A stretch of 37,781 bases of DNA. Origin: Myxococcales bacterium. GTDB taxonomy: Bacteria; Myxococcota_A; Polyangia; Polyangiales; Polyangiaceae. The position numbers and the translations under genes were made by a program. Where the stretch lies: positions 1 through 37,781 of the forward strand of contig JACPVJ010000208.1 of the NCBI GenBank assembly GCA_016191785.1. The letters are read 5' to 3'. The notes below the pieces were generated by a model that saw only the letters and a program-made list of their open reading frames with translations, made no database searches and had not been told where the DNA came from. This document shows, piece by piece, positions 10,183 through 18,175 of the stretch (positions are counted from its first letter, which is position 1; the number at the start of each line of letters is the position of its first letter).

Positions 10183-10824
10183 TCAGTCCGGGCGCTCGAT
10201 GGGGAGCGACGCGGCTTCCCACGCGAGCAGCCCGCCGTCCAAGAACGAGACCGGCACGCCCTGGCTGGCGAGATCGCGGGCCAGGTCCTTGGTCTTGTCG
10301 CCGCTGCGGCAGTAGAGCACCGGCGCGCCCGGGAGCATGTGAAGCTCGGCGAGCCGGGTCGGGATTTCTTCCAGGGGCATGTTGATGGCACCGGGCAGGT
10401 GGGCGCGGCGAAACGCCGCTGCCTCTCGCGTGTCCACCGGGCTGACTTGTCGGCGCGCGAGGAGGGCGCCGACCTCTTCGGCCTTCAGCGCGCCCGCCGC
10501 CCGAGGCAAGAGCGGCTCGAGCATTTCGAGCAGCTGTGCCTTCTTGAGTGCGCCGACCTGGCCGTTGACTGGACGGCCCTGGTGGAACACCACGAAGGTC
10601 GGCACGGACTGGACGCCCATTTCCCGGGCGAGCACCGGGGACTTGTCGATGTCCACCGTGAGGACCTTGGCCTTGCCCTCGAGCTCTCGCGAAATCGCCT
10701 CGAGCTCGGGCGCCACCACCTTGCAGGGGCCACACCACTCGGCACCGAACTCGAGCAGCACCGGTAGCTCACTTCCGAGCACCTCCCGTTCGAAGTCTCG
10801 CTCGGTGACTGCTTTGAGGGCCAT
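10183..10824 (-). CDS. Thioredoxin-rhodanese fusion protein
   Basis: A 213-residue two-domain protein. Residues 1 to about 110 are a thioredoxin fold with the redox motif WCGPC (Cys31, Cys34) and the cis-proline segment SVPTFVVF. Residues about 120-213 form a rhodanese domain with active-site loop CRSGDK (Cys172) and the typical ending FLDGGLLAWEAA. Thioredoxin reduces disulfides and rhodanese carries persulfide sulfur, so a fused protein could load or unload sulfur on the same chain; this is inference. I see no signal peptide, so it should be cytosolic. The ATG at 10824 is preferred; in-frame ATGs at 10842 and 10869 add only low-complexity residues. It converges with larC, with eight bases between the stops. 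Confidence 0.92.
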   Translation of the reverse strand: MALKAVTERDFEREVLGSELPVLLEFGAEWCGPCKVVAPELEAISRELEGKAKVLTVDIDKSPVLAREMGVQSVPTFVVFHQGRPVNGQVGALKKAQLLEMLEPLLPRAAGALKAEEVGALLARRQVSPVDTREAAAFRRAHLPGAINMPLEEIPTRLAELHMLPGAPVLYCRSGDKTKDLARDLASQGVPVSFLDGGLLAWEAASLPIERPD

Positions 10825-10908
10825 GGGCCGCGGAATATTCATCCGCGCGGGAGCCGGCGCAAGGCCCATCGGGCGTCGACGATCCAGGACCGCCCAGGTC
10901 GAGTCTGG

Positions 10909-11808
10909 TCAGACGCGGCTCGGGCCCTTGCGGCGCGCCGAGAGCCGATCGTCGAGGGCGTCGGCGACCAGGTACGCGCAGGCGGTCGTGACGATGACGG
11001 CGATCGCGGGTCCCACGCCCGCCGCGAGCCCGCCGCCGTGGGCCGAGAGGGCGAGCTCACGACCCCAGCTCGGCACGTCGCGGGGGAGCCCCAGCCCCAC
11101 GAATGACAGCGCGGCCTCGAGGGCCACCACCGCGGAAACCGTGAACGCGGCGTTGACCGTCACCGGTCCCCAGGCGTGCGGGAGCACGTGACGGAGCGTG
11201 ACTCCGAGCGGAGAACCGCCCAGGGCGCGCGCCGCCAGTACGAACTCGGTTCCACTGACGCGCAGCACTTCACCGCGGACCAGACGTGCGACCTCGACCG
11301 CGCGCAGCACGCCGAGCACCAGCACCAGAGCGAGCCAGCTCGGGCCGAGGCGCCCCGCGCCGAGGGCGGCCAAGAGCACCAACGCAGGCAGCGCGCCGCT
11401 GAGCTCCACCGCTCGGGACAAGAGCGCGTCGGCCAGGCTCAGGCGACCCGCGAGCGCTCCCAGAGGAACGCCCAAGAAGAGCGCGATGACCAGGACGCCC
11501 AGGGTGGTGACGAGCACCGTTCGCGCGCCGTGCACGGTGGCGGCCAGCGAGCGCGCCGGGCTCGCAGCCGGTGCGTCGGATGAGGCGCTCGCGCGCAGCG
11601 GCGCCCAGACGACCGCGCCGAGCTCGGACGGGTCGGTCCGGGCCCAGGTCGCGGGTGCGGTGACCGCGGGCAGCACCAGCCAGGTCCCGTCGCGCCGCGC
11701 GATCAGCGGCGCCTCGGACGCCAGGACGTCGGCGAAGATCCCGATCAGCGCCACCAGCGCCAAGACCAGCGCCGCCGCGCGCGCTGCCCAGTGCGACCGC
11801 GGCGTCAC
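10909..11808 (-). CDS. ABC peptide-type transporter permease, DppC-like
   Basis: A 299-residue inner-membrane permease. It carries the binding-protein-dependent transport signature: the EAA loop region FVLAARALGGSPLGVTLRHV and the DppC/OppC-type segment VVALEAALSFVGLGLP followed by PSWGREL. The N-terminus has one membrane segment (LVLALVALIGIFADVL) and then a periplasmic stretch of about 80 residues, as in OppC/DppC proteins. The start is GTG, overlapping the stop of the DppB-like gene by four bases, so the two are translationally coupled and should form one heterodimeric channel. No ATPase or substrate-binding protein gene lies nearby, so the substrate (peptide, nickel or other) cannot be set from context. 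Confidence 0.92.
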   Translation of the reverse strand: MTPRSHWAARAAALVLALVALIGIFADVLASEAPLIARRDGTWLVLPAVTAPATWARTDPSELGAVVWAPLRASASSDAPAASPARSLAATVHGARTVLVTTLGVLVIALFLGVPLGALAGRLSLADALLSRAVELSGALPALVLLAALGAGRLGPSWLALVLVLGVLRAVEVARLVRGEVLRVSGTEFVLAARALGGSPLGVTLRHVLPHAWGPVTVNAAFTVSAVVALEAALSFVGLGLPRDVPSWGRELALSAHGGGLAAGVGPAIAVIVTTACAYLVADALDDRLSARRKGPSRV

Positions 11809-13313
11809 TCGAGCGCCCCCCGATGCCTCGAAAAGCCCAGTCGTACTCGCGGGTCGAGGGCGCCGAGGGCCGCGTCGCTCACGATTTGCAAGAGCGCGAG
11901 CGAGGCCGCGAGGACCAGCGCCAGTGCCATCAGCCAGGCGACGTCGTGGGCGGCCACGGCATCGAGCGTGGTTCGGCCGACGCCGTTCAGACCCAAGGCG
12001 TGCTCGAGGACGAACGCGGAGGTGAGCAGCGGCGGCAAGTGCGCGCCGAGCAGCGAGAGTGCCGCGACGCTCGAGGCCCGGAAGCTCCAGCGGGCGAGCC
12101 GCCAGGGGCCCGCGCCGAAGGCCCGAGCGGTGCGGGTGTACTCCTGATCCAGCGCGACCCGCGTCGCGCTTCGCTGGTAGCGAGACACGATCGCACCCGC
12201 GGTGAGCACCATCACCGCGGCCGCGATCGCGCGGGCGGCGCCCGCCGAGCCCCCGGGGCCGAGCCAGAACCCCGCGAGCGCCACCGGCGACGCGGCGACC
12301 ACCACGGCGGCCGCGCTCGTGACCAGATCGGGTCCCCGGCGGGCCTGAGCTGCGCCCGCGAGGCCGACCAGGATCCCCGCCAGCCAGCCGCCGACGAACC
12401 CGCATGCCAGCAGCCACAGCGTCACCGGTGATCGCCCGATCAGCACGTCGAGCACCGGCTCGCCACGGCTCGTCACGCCGAGCTGGTTCACTGCTGCGTC
12501 GGTGGCCCAGCGCCCGTACTCGGTGTCGCTGAGCATGGAGACGACGCGCTCGGCCCCGTCGTGGGTGACGTAGTCCGTGCGATGCACGAGCCACCAGCGT
12601 TGCCAGGTCTGCTCCACGCTTCGCGCTTCGGCGACGGTGGCGTCCTTGGGGACGCGCCAAGGCAGGTCGGTGATCCGCGCCGCTGCGGCGGCCAGGCGCC
12701 GGGCGCGCTTGACGTCGTCGGGGCCGTCGATCGGACGCATCGCGGCGAGCAGCTCGGCGAGCGCGAAGGTGTCCAGCTGCCCGACCGCGTCGCGCCGGCC
12801 CGCGGTCGACTTCTCGCCCAGACGACCGACCGCGCGCTTGACCACGGCCGGACGGAAGTCGATCGACCGATCGGCCCAGAACCGGGTCCAGAACAGCACT
12901 GCGGCCTCGGGCGACCCGCGCTCTTCGATGCTGCCGACGTTCATGCGCTTGCCGACCGGCCCAAGCGCAAGCGCGACCCGGGAACGGCCGCGGGGCTCGA
13001 GAGAGTCCAGCTCGGGCAAAACGTGAGGCAGCGCCGCGCCGCCCAGGCGGGCCAGCTCGCGCCGCGCCGCCGTGGCGCTCGGGTCGTCGTTCGCGATGCT
13101 GAGCATGGCTGCCCGAGCGCGCTCGCGGACGCTGGTCGGGCGGGTATTCAGGAAGCGCGGCACGTGGTGGGCGCCGAACCCCTCGTGGTCGTCGTCCTCT
13201 GCAGCGTTGGGCGGGCGCGAGCCGAGGGTGACGGAGAGGAGCCAGAACACCCCGAGCGAGATGACGAACAACGTCGGCACGATCCACAGGATCCGCCGGA
13301 GCGCGTGGCGCAT
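11805..13313 (-). CDS. ABC peptide-type transporter permease, DppB-like, with large insertion
   Basis: A 502-residue permease; DppB/OppB relatives are usually 300-340. Residues 8-30 are the first membrane helix (ILWIVPTLFVISLGVFWLL, typical of DppB). The remaining membrane core begins near residue 293 and holds the EAA loop QEYTRTARAFGAGPWRLARW plus LLTSAFVLEHALGLNGVGR, where the family has an equivalent VVETVF..PGLG motif. Between them sits a hydrophilic, helix-rich segment of about 260 residues where the family normally has a periplasmic loop of some 70. It contains Ala/Leu/Arg-rich units (ARRELARLGGAALPHVLPEL) that look HEAT-like, though I cannot prove it. The start is 13 bases after the PP2C stop. 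It is coupled to the DppC-like gene downstream. Confidence 0.9.
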   Translation of the reverse strand: MRHALRRILWIVPTLFVISLGVFWLLSVTLGSRPPNAAEDDDHEGFGAHHVPRFLNTRPTSVRERARAAMLSIANDDPSATAARRELARLGGAALPHVLPELDSLEPRGRSRVALALGPVGKRMNVGSIEERGSPEAAVLFWTRFWADRSIDFRPAVVKRAVGRLGEKSTAGRRDAVGQLDTFALAELLAAMRPIDGPDDVKRARRLAAAAARITDLPWRVPKDATVAEARSVEQTWQRWWLVHRTDYVTHDGAERVVSMLSDTEYGRWATDAAVNQLGVTSRGEPVLDVLIGRSPVTLWLLACGFVGGWLAGILVGLAGAAQARRGPDLVTSAAAVVVAASPVALAGFWLGPGGSAGAARAIAAAVMVLTAGAIVSRYQRSATRVALDQEYTRTARAFGAGPWRLARWSFRASSVAALSLLGAHLPPLLTSAFVLEHALGLNGVGRTTLDAVAAHDVAWLMALALVLAASLALLQIVSDAALGALDPRVRLGFSRHRGALE

Positions 13314-13326
13314 GGTTCGACGCGCC

Positions 13327-14526
13327 TCAGCGCAAGAGGAAGAACCCGATCACCGACACCACGAGCAGGGCGCCGACGACCAGGAACCCGACCGCCGACG
13401 GAGGGAGACCCGTGGTCGGGATCTGCACCGGTTCGTCGTCGAGGTTGAACACGGGCGGGGGGTTGGACAGCGGACGGTGCGGGGCCGGCGCCGGCGCGGC
13501 TTCGCCCTCTTCGGCTTCCAGCGCCGAGAGCGTCATGCCGACCATGGTGTGCGACACCTTCAGGCGGCGGGACTCGCGCTGGGCCTCGTCGGAGAGCGGT
13601 CCGACGGCGAGATCTTCCACCGACTTCACCGACGCGCGGTCTTGCTCCGCCGAAGCGTCCGGGAGCGCGTACTTGGTGTACTTCACCACGTCGGACGGGG
13701 TGGGGGCCGGGAGCGACTCCCCCTCGAAGCGCGCGACGATCACCGTGATGTTGTCGTGCCCGCCCGCGAGGTTGGCGCGCTCGGTCAGCACCTTGCAGGC
13801 CTCGAGGGGGTCCGCCACGGTGGTCAGCACTTCGCGCATCTCGTCGGCGCGGATCATTCCCGACAGGCCGTCCGAGCAGACCATCAGCACGTCGCCCTGG
13901 CGCAAGGCGACGTGGGTCAGGTCCACCTGCACCGTGTCGGCGGTGCCCAGCGCCTGCAAGATGATGTTGTTGTGCTCGAAGGTCTCGGCCTCTTCCTCGG
14001 TGAGCTGGCCGGCCTCGATCAGCTGATTGACCAGCGACTGGTCGCGCGTGACCTGAACCAGCGTGCCCTGTCGCAGGATGTAGGCCCGGCTGTCGCCCAC
14101 CTGCGCGACGAACAGGTGCCCGTCGAGCAGCGCGGCGATGGTCGCCGTGGTGCCCATGCCCCGGCGCGTGCGGTCGGCGCGGGCCTCGTTGAAGATCCGC
14201 ATTCCGGCGTCTTCGACCGACTGCACCAGCCGTCGCGCCAGGTCGTCCCGGTCGGCCGGGGCGTCGCTCTGGGTGAGCTTCTCGTAGATGATGTCGACGG
14301 CGAGCTGGCTGGCGACCTCACCGGCCGCAGCCCCGCCCATTCCGTCGCACACGCCCAGCACGGTGCCGCGCGGTCCGACGACCTGGTGGCGGTCGGACTC
14401 GAGCAGACTCCGGCTCTTGCGGCTCAGGTCCGCGACGAGGAAGTTGTCCTCGTTGTGCTCGCGGATCTGTCCGACGTCGGTGCGCCCGAAGACGTGGATG
14501 CGGATGGCCGATGAAGCTTCCGCCAT
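13327..14526 (-). CDS. PP2C-family Ser/Thr phosphatase with C-terminal membrane anchor
   Basis: A 399-residue PPM/PP2C phosphatase that should remove phosphate from Ser/Thr residues set by Hanks-type kinases. Metal-binding and catalytic motifs are clear: DVGQIREHNEDN (residues 17-28) and VCDGMGG with Asp61, followed by VAQVGDSRAYILR, VCSDGLSG and GGHDNITVIVARF, the last holding the final metal-ligand Asp. The catalytic domain ends near residue 250. A Pro/Ala-rich linker leads to a single hydrophobic segment at the extreme C-terminus (VGFLVVGALLVVSVIGFFLL), so the enzyme is tail-anchored with its catalytic domain in the cytosol. The ATG is one base after the stop of the FHA gene, pointing to co-translation as a signalling pair. 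Confidence 0.95.
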   Translation of the reverse strand: MAEASSAIRIHVFGRTDVGQIREHNEDNFLVADLSRKSRSLLESDRHQVVGPRGTVLGVCDGMGGAAAGEVASQLAVDIIYEKLTQSDAPADRDDLARRLVQSVEDAGMRIFNEARADRTRRGMGTTATIAALLDGHLFVAQVGDSRAYILRQGTLVQVTRDQSLVNQLIEAGQLTEEEAETFEHNNIILQALGTADTVQVDLTHVALRQGDVLMVCSDGLSGMIRADEMREVLTTVADPLEACKVLTERANLAGGHDNITVIVARFEGESLPAPTPSDVVKYTKYALPDASAEQDRASVKSVEDLAVGPLSDEAQRESRRLKVSHTMVGMTLSALEAEEGEAAPAPAPHRPLSNPPPVFNLDDEPVQIPTTGLPPSAVGFLVVGALLVVSVIGFFLLR

Positions 14527-14527
14527 T

Positions 14528-15832
14528 TCAGCTTTGACCGCCGGTCTGGTCGAGTCGGAAGAGGTGCTGCCCTACCCGCACGTGATCGCCGCTCTCCAGG
14601 GCGACTTCGTCGCGGATCGCGAGGTAGGTCCCGTTCGACGAGCCGAGGTCGGTGAGGGTGAACGACCCGTCGCGGCCCCGGGTGAGCGACGCGTGGCGGC
14701 GGCTCATGAAGGGATCCGAGGTGAACACGACGTCCCCCGCCTCGCGCCCGAGCACCAGCTCGTCTTTCGACACGTGGTACACGTCGCGGGTGACGCCCTC
14801 CACTGTGCGCTGACACAAGCGGGCGTACCGGGGCAGAATCGGCGACCCGAAGACGTTCGTCTCCCCGTCCACGGCAGGACCCAAGCCTTTGTCGCTGGCA
14901 CTCACCAGCTCGAACCTTAACACCTCAAGGCCTATCAACACCAAGTCCCCAGAACGCAGCTGGGCCGGGCCGCGGAGCCGCACGAAGACGCCGTTGACGC
15001 TGCCCAGGTCTCGGATGAAATACCGGCCGTCTCGGCATGAGACTCGGGCGTGGCGCGGGGAGACGTAGGGGTCGTTCGGCAGCAGGATCGACCCCTCGCT
15101 CCGGCCGATGTCCGTCACCGCGGCAGCGAGCGGGTAGTCTCGCCCCGGACTGCCGTCCTGGGCCACGACGATCAGGCGCGCCCGGGGTCCAGCGGCCGCA
15201 GCGGGGCGGGGTGGGGCGGGCTGGGCCGCTGCGGCGGCAGCGCCGGGTGCGGCTGCGGGCACCGCCGCCGGCTGTCGGGCCGGAGGCGGGGGCGGACGCG
15301 ATGGCCCCCGCTGGCTGAGCGGGGTCTCGGGGCTGGTGACCGGAGCCTCGCGGATCGGCGGGCCGTCCTGCAGGCGACCGCCGCAGTACTGGCAGTACGC
15401 CATGTGCGCGCCGTTGCTTCCGCGGCAGCGGGGACAGACGACGGGCGCGGGCTCGTGGCTCGCGCTCGCCAAACCGACGACCGGCGCGGGTTGCACCGCT
15501 GGCGCGTGGCGAGCCACCGGAGCCGCATCCACGGCGGGCTCTGCGGGCGCGGGAGCCGCTCCGGTGCTCGCGCCGCACTCCGCGCAGAAGCGCGAGCCCG
15601 CCGGATTGGCCACGCCGCAGCGAGTGCAATGCGTCTCGCTCGCGCGGGGCACGCCGCGGGGTGCGAAGTCGAACTCCGGCGCGGGGGGACGCGCGCGGAC
15701 GTCGGCGAGTGGCACGCCTCGCGGCGGGGTTGGTTCCACCACGCGGGCCGGCGCAGCTTGCAGTCGGTTGCCGCAGTCTTGGCAGAACCTGAGGCTCGGG
15801 GGGTTGTCCCGACCGCAGCGATCACACTTCAC
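14528..15832 (-). CDS. Zinc-ribbon and double FHA domain protein
   Basis: About 434 residues with three zinc ribbons and two FHA domains. The first ribbon has Cys3, Cys6, Cys17 and Cys20 (CDRC, FCQDC). Two more follow near 68-90 (CTRC, FCAEC) and 135-155 (CPRC, YCQYC). A long Pro/Ala linker leads to FHA 1 (about 220-305; DIGRSEGS, SPRHARVS, LGSVNGVFV) and FHA 2 (about 345-430; LVLGREAGD, SRRHASL, LGSSNGTYL). FHA domains bind phosphothreonine, so this looks like a reader of kinase signals, with the PP2C phosphatase immediately downstream. I prefer GTG at 15832 because it gives the ribbon start MKCDRC; a TTG three codons earlier is the alternative. Interaction partners are unknown. Confidence 0.92.
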   Translation of the reverse strand: MKCDRCGRDNPPSLRFCQDCGNRLQAAPARVVEPTPPRGVPLADVRARPPAPEFDFAPRGVPRASETHCTRCGVANPAGSRFCAECGASTGAAPAPAEPAVDAAPVARHAPAVQPAPVVGLASASHEPAPVVCPRCRGSNGAHMAYCQYCGGRLQDGPPIREAPVTSPETPLSQRGPSRPPPPPARQPAAVPAAAPGAAAAAAQPAPPRPAAAAGPRARLIVVAQDGSPGRDYPLAAAVTDIGRSEGSILLPNDPYVSPRHARVSCRDGRYFIRDLGSVNGVFVRLRGPAQLRSGDLVLIGLEVLRFELVSASDKGLGPAVDGETNVFGSPILPRYARLCQRTVEGVTRDVYHVSKDELVLGREAGDVVFTSDPFMSRRHASLTRGRDGSFTLTDLGSSNGTYLAIRDEVALESGDHVRVGQHLFRLDQTGGQS

Positions 15833-15893
15833 GGGGGCCAACGGAACCCCGCTGGGCCAAAGACGTCAAGGGTTCTCAGCAGCTCACCCCTCT

Positions 15894-16535
15894 TCACCAG
15901 CGGGGAAGGGGGTCCCGGATCTCCAGGACCAGCTCCAAGGCGACCACGTGAGCGAGGCCAAAACCCAGGTAACGGTCGGCCCGGCGCTGGTTGGCGCGGT
16001 CCGTCCAGCCTCGCAGCAGGAAAGGCCGGTAGGCCGCCGCGAGCCCGACCACGGCCGTGCGACTGAGCTGGAACTCGAATCCCCCGCCCAGAAAGGCGGT
16101 GATCCCGCCGGTGTCAGAGGACCACTCGCTGCCGTAGAGCGCCACGCCCCCGCCCCCGGCCGCGTAGGGGGTGAAGCGTTGCCCTTGATCGACGTAAAAA
16201 CGGCTCTCGGCCCGGAGCTGCTGCAAGATCGCCAGGCGGAGCAGATTGGACGACTCGTGGCGCGAGGACTCGTAGGCGCCACCGACGTACCACGGGCCTC
16301 GGGAGCGATAGCCAGCCCGGATGGCGAGACCACCCCCGGAGCCGAGGATGCACGGGTCGACGGCCCGGTCCGGGCAGACGTCCCCGGCTGAAACCACGGT
16401 TTCGGCGGCGAAGGCGACCCCGTACTGGAGGTAGTCGAAGGTCGACGGGGGCGGCACCGCCCGCTCGACCGCGTCCGCGCCGCGGGCGGGCGCGGACCAC
16501 CCGAACACGACCAGGGCCGCGACTGCGATGCGCAC
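15894..16535 (-). CDS. Exported outer-membrane-barrel-like protein
   Basis: About 213 residues. From the GTG at 16535 the protein begins with a signal peptide (VRIAVAALVVFGWSAPARG, likely cut after ARG-A). The mature part alternates aromatic and Gly-rich strands typical of small outer-membrane beta-barrels: LAIRAGYRSRGPWYVGGAYE, FTPYAAGGGGVALYG, ITAFLGGGFEFQLS and VVGLAAAYRPFLLRGW. No specific family is recognised. A ribosome-binding-like AGGGG lies four bases before this GTG; an adjacent GTG (16538) and an ATG far upstream at 16631 are alternatives, but the latter would bury the signal peptide and overlap a promoter-like sequence for the opposite gene. It sits about 60 bases upstream of the FHA gene on the same strand. 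Confidence 0.7.
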   Translation of the reverse strand: MRIAVAALVVFGWSAPARGADAVERAVPPPSTFDYLQYGVAFAAETVVSAGDVCPDRAVDPCILGSGGGLAIRAGYRSRGPWYVGGAYESSRHESSNLLRLAILQQLRAESRFYVDQGQRFTPYAAGGGGVALYGSEWSSDTGGITAFLGGGFEFQLSRTAVVGLAAAYRPFLLRGWTDRANQRRADRYLGFGLAHVVALELVLEIRDPLPRW

Positions 16536-16611
16536 CACGCCCCTGGGTATATCGCAGTTCGCGCCGTTCGCCTCCCCGGCAGCTTCTGCTCGTCGGACCA
16601 ACCGACCGGCC

Positions 16612-16639
16612 TTGACTTGCTTTGCGCCCATCGTCTATT
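16612..16639 (+). promoter_or_regulatory. Candidate sigma-70-type promoter for the acidic protein gene
   Basis: TTGACT (16612-16617) and TCTATT (16634-16639) are separated by 16 bases. They lie in a locally AT-richer patch and point to a start near 16646, about 30 bases before the ATG at 16676. The match is five of six and four of six to the consensus hexamers. Inferred from sequence only. Confidence 0.45.
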
Positions 16640-16675
16640 GCCGGGGTCGCTGGGCTTTCGGAGAACAAACCTGAA

Positions 16676-17083
16676 ATGGATATTTACCTCGACAGGCGTG
16701 CCGTTCGCCAAATTCGGCTGTCTGCCCAAGAGGCGATCGAAGAGGGCGACACCGAGTCGCTGCGCGAGGACGTCCTCGAAGCCTTCAAGGAAGAGCAGGT
16801 CGAGGAGATCGAGCGCCGGCTCGACACCGGGGACTTTTACGAGTTTCTGACCGACGTGCTCGACGAGTGGAACGGCGACGACGTCGACGAGCTCTTCGAG
16901 CTCCTCGAAACCCAGCTCGGGGAGGTCGGAATCGACCTCAAGACCGAAGCGAAGGGCGAAGAGGACGAAGAGGACGACGACTCCGAATCGACCGACGACT
17001 TCGACGCGGACGACGAGGACGACGACGACGACGACGACGACGACGAGGACGAGGAAGAAGAAGAGGACGACGACGACGAGTAG
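16676..17083 (+). CDS. Small protein with extreme acidic C-terminal tail
   Basis: A 135-residue protein (MDIYLDRRAVRQIRLSAQEA at the start). Residues 1 to about 95 form a compact, helical, acidic domain (AIEEGDTESLREDVLEAFKEEQ, FYEFLTDVLDEWNGDDVDELF). From about 96 to the end it is almost wholly Asp and Glu, encoded by GAC and GAG/GAA runs. I do not recognise the N-terminal domain. The tail resembles that of ScpB in this window and of acidic DNA-mimic or chaperone-like tails, but function is unknown. The ATG at 16676 is chosen over an in-frame ATG 18 codons upstream because a promoter-like pair lies between them. It is monocistronic and converges with the TPR lipoprotein, with three bases between the stops. 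Confidence 0.8.
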   Translation: MDIYLDRRAVRQIRLSAQEAIEEGDTESLREDVLEAFKEEQVEEIERRLDTGDFYEFLTDVLDEWNGDDVDELFELLETQLGEVGIDLKTEAKGEEDEEDDDSESTDDFDADDEDDDDDDDDDEDEEEEEDDDDE

Positions 17084-17086
17084 TCG

Positions 17087-18175
17087 TCAGTGGTCTTGTT
17101 TCGGGTCGAGGTCGCGCAAGACGTAGTCGTGGCACTCGACCTTGCCCCGGGGCAAGGTCGGACAGAGGGCGGGCGCGCACGCGGCGAAGCGTGAGTCCGG
17201 CGCGTCGGACCGCAGCACCTCGAGCAGCTCGCACGCGGCCTCGGCGCGACCCCGCTCGCGCTCGATCCGGGCGGCCTGCCAGAGCGCGTCGTCCTTCAGG
17301 AGGCTGGTCGGGTGCTCGTCCCACACTCGCCGAAACTCCCGGGCGGCGCGCGCCTTGTCGCCGATGCGGTCGCGATACAGCTCGGCGACCCGATAGCGAG
17401 CCGCCGCGTAGCGCGGGCGCTCGTACGAGCCCTGCTTGAGCGACGACGGCTCTTTCTCGCGCAGCATGCGCTCGAGATGAGCGATGGCGCGATCCGGTCG
17501 CCCGAGCTTCTCTTCCAGAACCGACGCCGAGTGGAGCGCGTCGTCCCAGAGCGCGCCCTGTGGGTAAGGAAAACGTGCCGCCGCATCCAGGAAGGCTGCC
17601 AGCGCCTCGGTGTCGCGCCCGAGCTTCTCGAGCAGGCGGGCGCGGTCGAACAGCGCCCGCTCGCGCAGCTCGTTACTGCCCCCGGTGCGCCCGATCTCGG
17701 CGAGCAGTGCCAGCGCCGCCTCGGCTCCCGCGCGCTCTTCGCGCTGCCGAGCCAGCCGCGCGAGCGCTCCGAGCGCCAGGCCCGAGCGCGGGTACTTGCG
17801 GATCGCGGCCTCGAGCTCGGCGAAGCCGCGCTCGGCGTTGCCCGTCTCGATCTCGATGTCGGCGCGCTCGAACGCCGCCCGGGCCGCCCGTGCGCTCCGC
17901 GGGCGCGTGCGCTCGAGCTCCTCCAAGAGCCGGCGGGCGTCCTCGTGGCGCCCCGCGCGGCGAAGCGCGGCGGCGCGCCGGTAGCGTGCCTCGGTCTGAT
18001 CTCGCCGGCGCTTCGCGGCGGCTTCGGCCTTGGCCCAATGGTCGGCTGCCTCGTCGTAGCGGCCGGCGGCGTAGGCGCGCTCGGCGGCCGAGCGCTGTTC
18101 GGCGAAGCTCCGAGGCAGGGCCGGGGCGCAGGCGACCCCCAAGACCAGCAGGGCGGCGAGGGCGCGGGCGTTCAT
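17087..18175 (-). CDS. TPR-repeat exported lipoprotein
   Basis: A 362-residue protein. The N-terminus (MNARALAALLVLGVAC) is a signal sequence with a somewhat weak lipobox, Cys16 being the likely lipid site (Gly at -3 rather than Leu/Ala). The rest is a chain of TPR-like helical pairs: AERAYAAGRYDEAADHWAKA, ARYRRAAALRRAGRHEDARR, ADIEIETGNAERGFAELEAA, ALFDRARLLEKLGRDTEALA and ALWQAARIERERGRAEAACE. Such repeats bind peptides or build envelope complexes; no enzymatic motif is present. A Cys pair near the C-terminus (CAPALCP) and a last Cys could form disulfides. It is the last gene of a run. The ATG overlaps the stop of the threonine aldolase gene (ATGA). Confidence 0.85.
   Translation of the reverse strand: MNARALAALLVLGVACAPALPRSFAEQRSAAERAYAAGRYDEAADHWAKAEAAAKRRRDQTEARYRRAAALRRAGRHEDARRLLEELERTRPRSARAARAAFERADIEIETGNAERGFAELEAAIRKYPRSGLALGALARLARQREERAGAEAALALLAEIGRTGGSNELRERALFDRARLLEKLGRDTEALAAFLDAAARFPYPQGALWDDALHSASVLEEKLGRPDRAIAHLERMLREKEPSSLKQGSYERPRYAAARYRVAELYRDRIGDKARAAREFRRVWDEHPTSLLKDDALWQAARIERERGRAEAACELLEVLRSDAPDSRFAACAPALCPTLPRGKVECHDYVLRDLDPKQDH

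Noticed and set aside
7496..10738. Very long minus-strand open frame opposite larB, larC and part of the membrane protein
   Set aside because: Composition is typical of antisense frames and all three genes it covers have better support.
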